From: JAGQRJ01 sp041402045
GTDB lineage: Bacteria; Planctomycetota; J058
DNA: 64,000 nt
Reading direction: 5' to 3'
NCBI GenBank assembly: GCA_041402045.1
Contig: JAWKSZ010000010.1
Coordinates: forward strand, 86,280 to 150,279
Position 1 is the first letter of the stretch, and each line of letters opens with the position of its first letter. The notes under the pieces were generated by a model that saw only the letters and a program-made list of their open reading frames with translations, was not told the origin of the DNA and searched no databases. This document shows, one piece after another, positions 62,558-64,000 of this stretch. Made by a program: the position numbers and the translations under genes.

Positions 62558-64000
62558 GCCGGCGAAGCGAGGTCAACGTGCTGGACGACGTGACCGCGTC
62601 GGAGCGGGCCCTGTTCCGTGACCCCGGAGCGACCGGGATCACGTTCTTCCCCGGCCGCGGCGAGGGCACGCACCTCGGCTACGCCGAGCTGCTGCCCCTG
62701 ATCCGCGGCGCCGCCCGTGGGCTCCACGAGCGCGGGCTGCGCGCCGGCGACCGCTTCGTGTGGGTCGCGACCTCCGACCTGCAGGCGGTGCGGACCTTCC
62801 TCGGCGGGTTGATCCTGGGCGCCGTCCCGATCCCGATCGCGCCGCCGCGGGGGATCTCTGGCCCCGGCGCCTGGCTGGCCCACGTCGAGGCGGTGCGCCT
62901 GGCGCTGCGCCCCAAGGCGCTGGTCGGGGTCGAGACCTGGCTCGAGCTGGCGCTGGACTCGCCCCTGGAGCGGATCGCCTGCGAGTCGCTCCCCGAGGAC
63001 GGCCCGCCGATCGAGAGCGACCCCGCGCGCTGGGAGCACGTGCAGCTCACCTCCGGCAGCACCGCCGCCCCCAAGGGCGTGCGCGTGCCCTGGACCCACG
63101 TCCGCGCCAACAGCTACCAGATCGGCTGGGGCTCCCACGTGCGTCCGGGGGACGTGGTCGTGAGCTGGCTGCCGCTCTACCACGACATGGGCCTCGTCGG
63201 CACGCTCCTGTTCGCGATCTACTGGAACCTCGAGCTCGTGCTCATGTCGCCCCTGACCTTCCTCCGCCGACCCCGGCGCTGGCTTGAGGCGATCAGCGCC
63301 CACCGCGGCTCGCTCTCCCCCGCGCCGAGCTTCGCCTACGGCTACGTGGCCCAGCGCGTCCCGGCGGCCAAGCTCGCGGACCTCGACCTCTCGAGCTGGC
63401 GCGTCGCCTACTGCGGCGCCGAGCCCGTGCACCCGCCGGCCCTGCGCGGCTTCGCCGAGCACCTGACCCCCGCCGGATTCCGCGCCAGCTCGCTCCTGCC
63501 TTGCTACGGCCTGGCCGAGGCGACCCTGGCGGTGACCTTCACCCCGCACCAGCGCGGCCTCGGCGCGCACACGCTCTCCCGCGCCGCCCTGGCTCAGGGC
63601 CACGTGCGCCCACCGGCAGCCGACGACGACGCCCTCGAGGTCGCCCTGCTCGGCCCCGCGCTCCCCGAGACCCAGGTCTCGCTGCGCGACCCCAGCGACG
63701 GTGTGACCCCGACCCCGCCCGGGGAGGTCGGCGAGATCTGGCTCGCGGGGCCGCAGCTCACCCCGGGCTACCTCGACGACGACGCCGCCGACGCCCAGAC
63801 CCACCGCGACGGCTGGCTGCGCACCGGCGACTTGGGGAGCTGGATCGAGGGCGAGCTCGCCGTGCTCGGCCGCCGCAAGGAGCTGATCATCGTCCGCGGG
63901 CGCAACCACACCCCGATCGACCTGGAGTGGGCCGCCGGCGACGTCGAGGGGCTCGACGCCTCGGCCTGCTGCGCCTTCGCCGTCCCCGGCCCCGACGGCC
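62554..64000 (+). CDS. fatty acyl-AMP ligase (FAAL-like), partial
   Basis: GTG 62554, open to the window end (>480 aa seen). An adenylate-forming enzyme: P-loop QLTSGSTAAPKGVRVP, the FAAL motif SWLPLYHDMGLVG, CYGLAEATLAVTF and LRTGDLG. FAALs activate a fatty acid as acyl-AMP and pass it to an ACP rather than to CoA, matching the coupled ACP gene. Probably the first enzyme of a polyketide or lipid pathway continuing beyond the window. Confidence 0.88.
   Translation, partial: MSRRSEVNVLDDVTASERALFRDPGATGITFFPGRGEGTHLGYAELLPLIRGAARGLHERGLRAGDRFVWVATSDLQAVRTFLGGLILGAVPIPIAPPRGISGPGAWLAHVEAVRLALRPKALVGVETWLELALDSPLERIACESLPEDGPPIESDPARWEHVQLTSGSTAAPKGVRVPWTHVRANSYQIGWGSHVRPGDVVVSWLPLYHDMGLVGTLLFAIYWNLELVLMSPLTFLRRPRRWLEAISAHRGSLSPAPSFAYGYVAQRVPAAKLADLDLSSWRVAYCGAEPVHPPALRGFAEHLTPAGFRASSLLPCYGLAEATLAVTFTPHQRGLGAHTLSRAALAQGHVRPPAADDDALEVALLGPALPETQVSLRDPSDGVTPTPPGEVGEIWLAGPQLTPGYLDDDAADAQTHRDGWLRTGDLGSWIEGELAVLGRRKELIIVRGRNHTPIDLEWAAGDVEGLDASACCAFAVPGPDG

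Overview
The window is about 70% GC with strongly GC-biased third codon positions, GTG starts and many 1-4 nt gene overlaps. Gene content points to a bacterium of, or close to, the Planctomycetota: a MoxR/DUF58/VWA operon, a PQQ-propeller plus alpha/alpha-toroid cluster, an N-terminally anchored pseudopilin-like protein, a Ser/Thr kinase with FHA and GAF/PP2C proteins, and a eukaryote-type IMP dehydrogenase. The phylum call is inference (moderate confidence). No rRNA, tRNA or CRISPR was recognised.

Layout. 1-12.4 kb: one tightly packed plus-strand flagellar operon (TPR proteins, PAS histidine kinase and NtrC-type regulator, then flgB flgC fliE fliF fliG fliH fliI fliJ, a His-rich MotE-like protein, fliL fliM fliN). 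12.4-13.75 kb: repeats (a 29-bp-stem hairpin after fliN, two copies of a ~150-165 bp repeat, seven 77-80 bp GC units, a 43-nt near-perfect palindrome) that run into the 3' end of a membrane-protein gene. 13.75-20.2 kb: signalling (membrane Ser/Thr kinase, FHA protein, ECF sigma and zinc-finger anti-sigma, GAF-GAF-PP2C phosphatase). 20.4-30.0 kb (plus) and 31.45-38.3 kb (minus): two convergent gene sets. One encodes a PQQ-type propeller, an alpha/alpha toroid, a PDZ-containing DUF4175-like membrane protein, a 1030-aa Gln-rich coiled coil with a 111-residue Gly-Gln-Gln tract, and a smaller Gln-rich relative. The other encodes MoxR, DUF58 and two VWA membrane proteins. They are separated by a 420-bp tandem duplication and a 34-bp inverted repeat. 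I infer that they form one envelope-associated system; it is the best candidate here for something undescribed.

38.5-48.3 kb: housekeeping and accessory genes (guaB, TMTC-like GT-C/TPR protein, PAC2 protein, pseudopilin-like protein, bpt, a pseudouridine synthase-methyltransferase fusion, two FHA proteins). 48.5-55 kb: PHP phosphoesterase, leucyl aminopeptidase with a multiply frameshifted 5' part, a small unknown protein, BaiN-type flavoprotein, large membrane protein. 55-58.4 kb: repeats, an IS4-like transposase within nested inverted copies of a 16-20 bp motif, and a broken gene. 58.4-64 kb: a membrane-less GspF-like protein, Hsp20, frataxin-like protein, secreted transglutaminase-like protein, then divergently an acyl carrier protein and a fatty acyl-AMP ligase that runs off the end.

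Several genes carry single-base frameshifts, three of them readable as one base too many or too few in short C/G runs, with the encoded peptides otherwise well conserved. Sequencing indels are at least as likely as true pseudogenes, and every frameshift call should be read that way.
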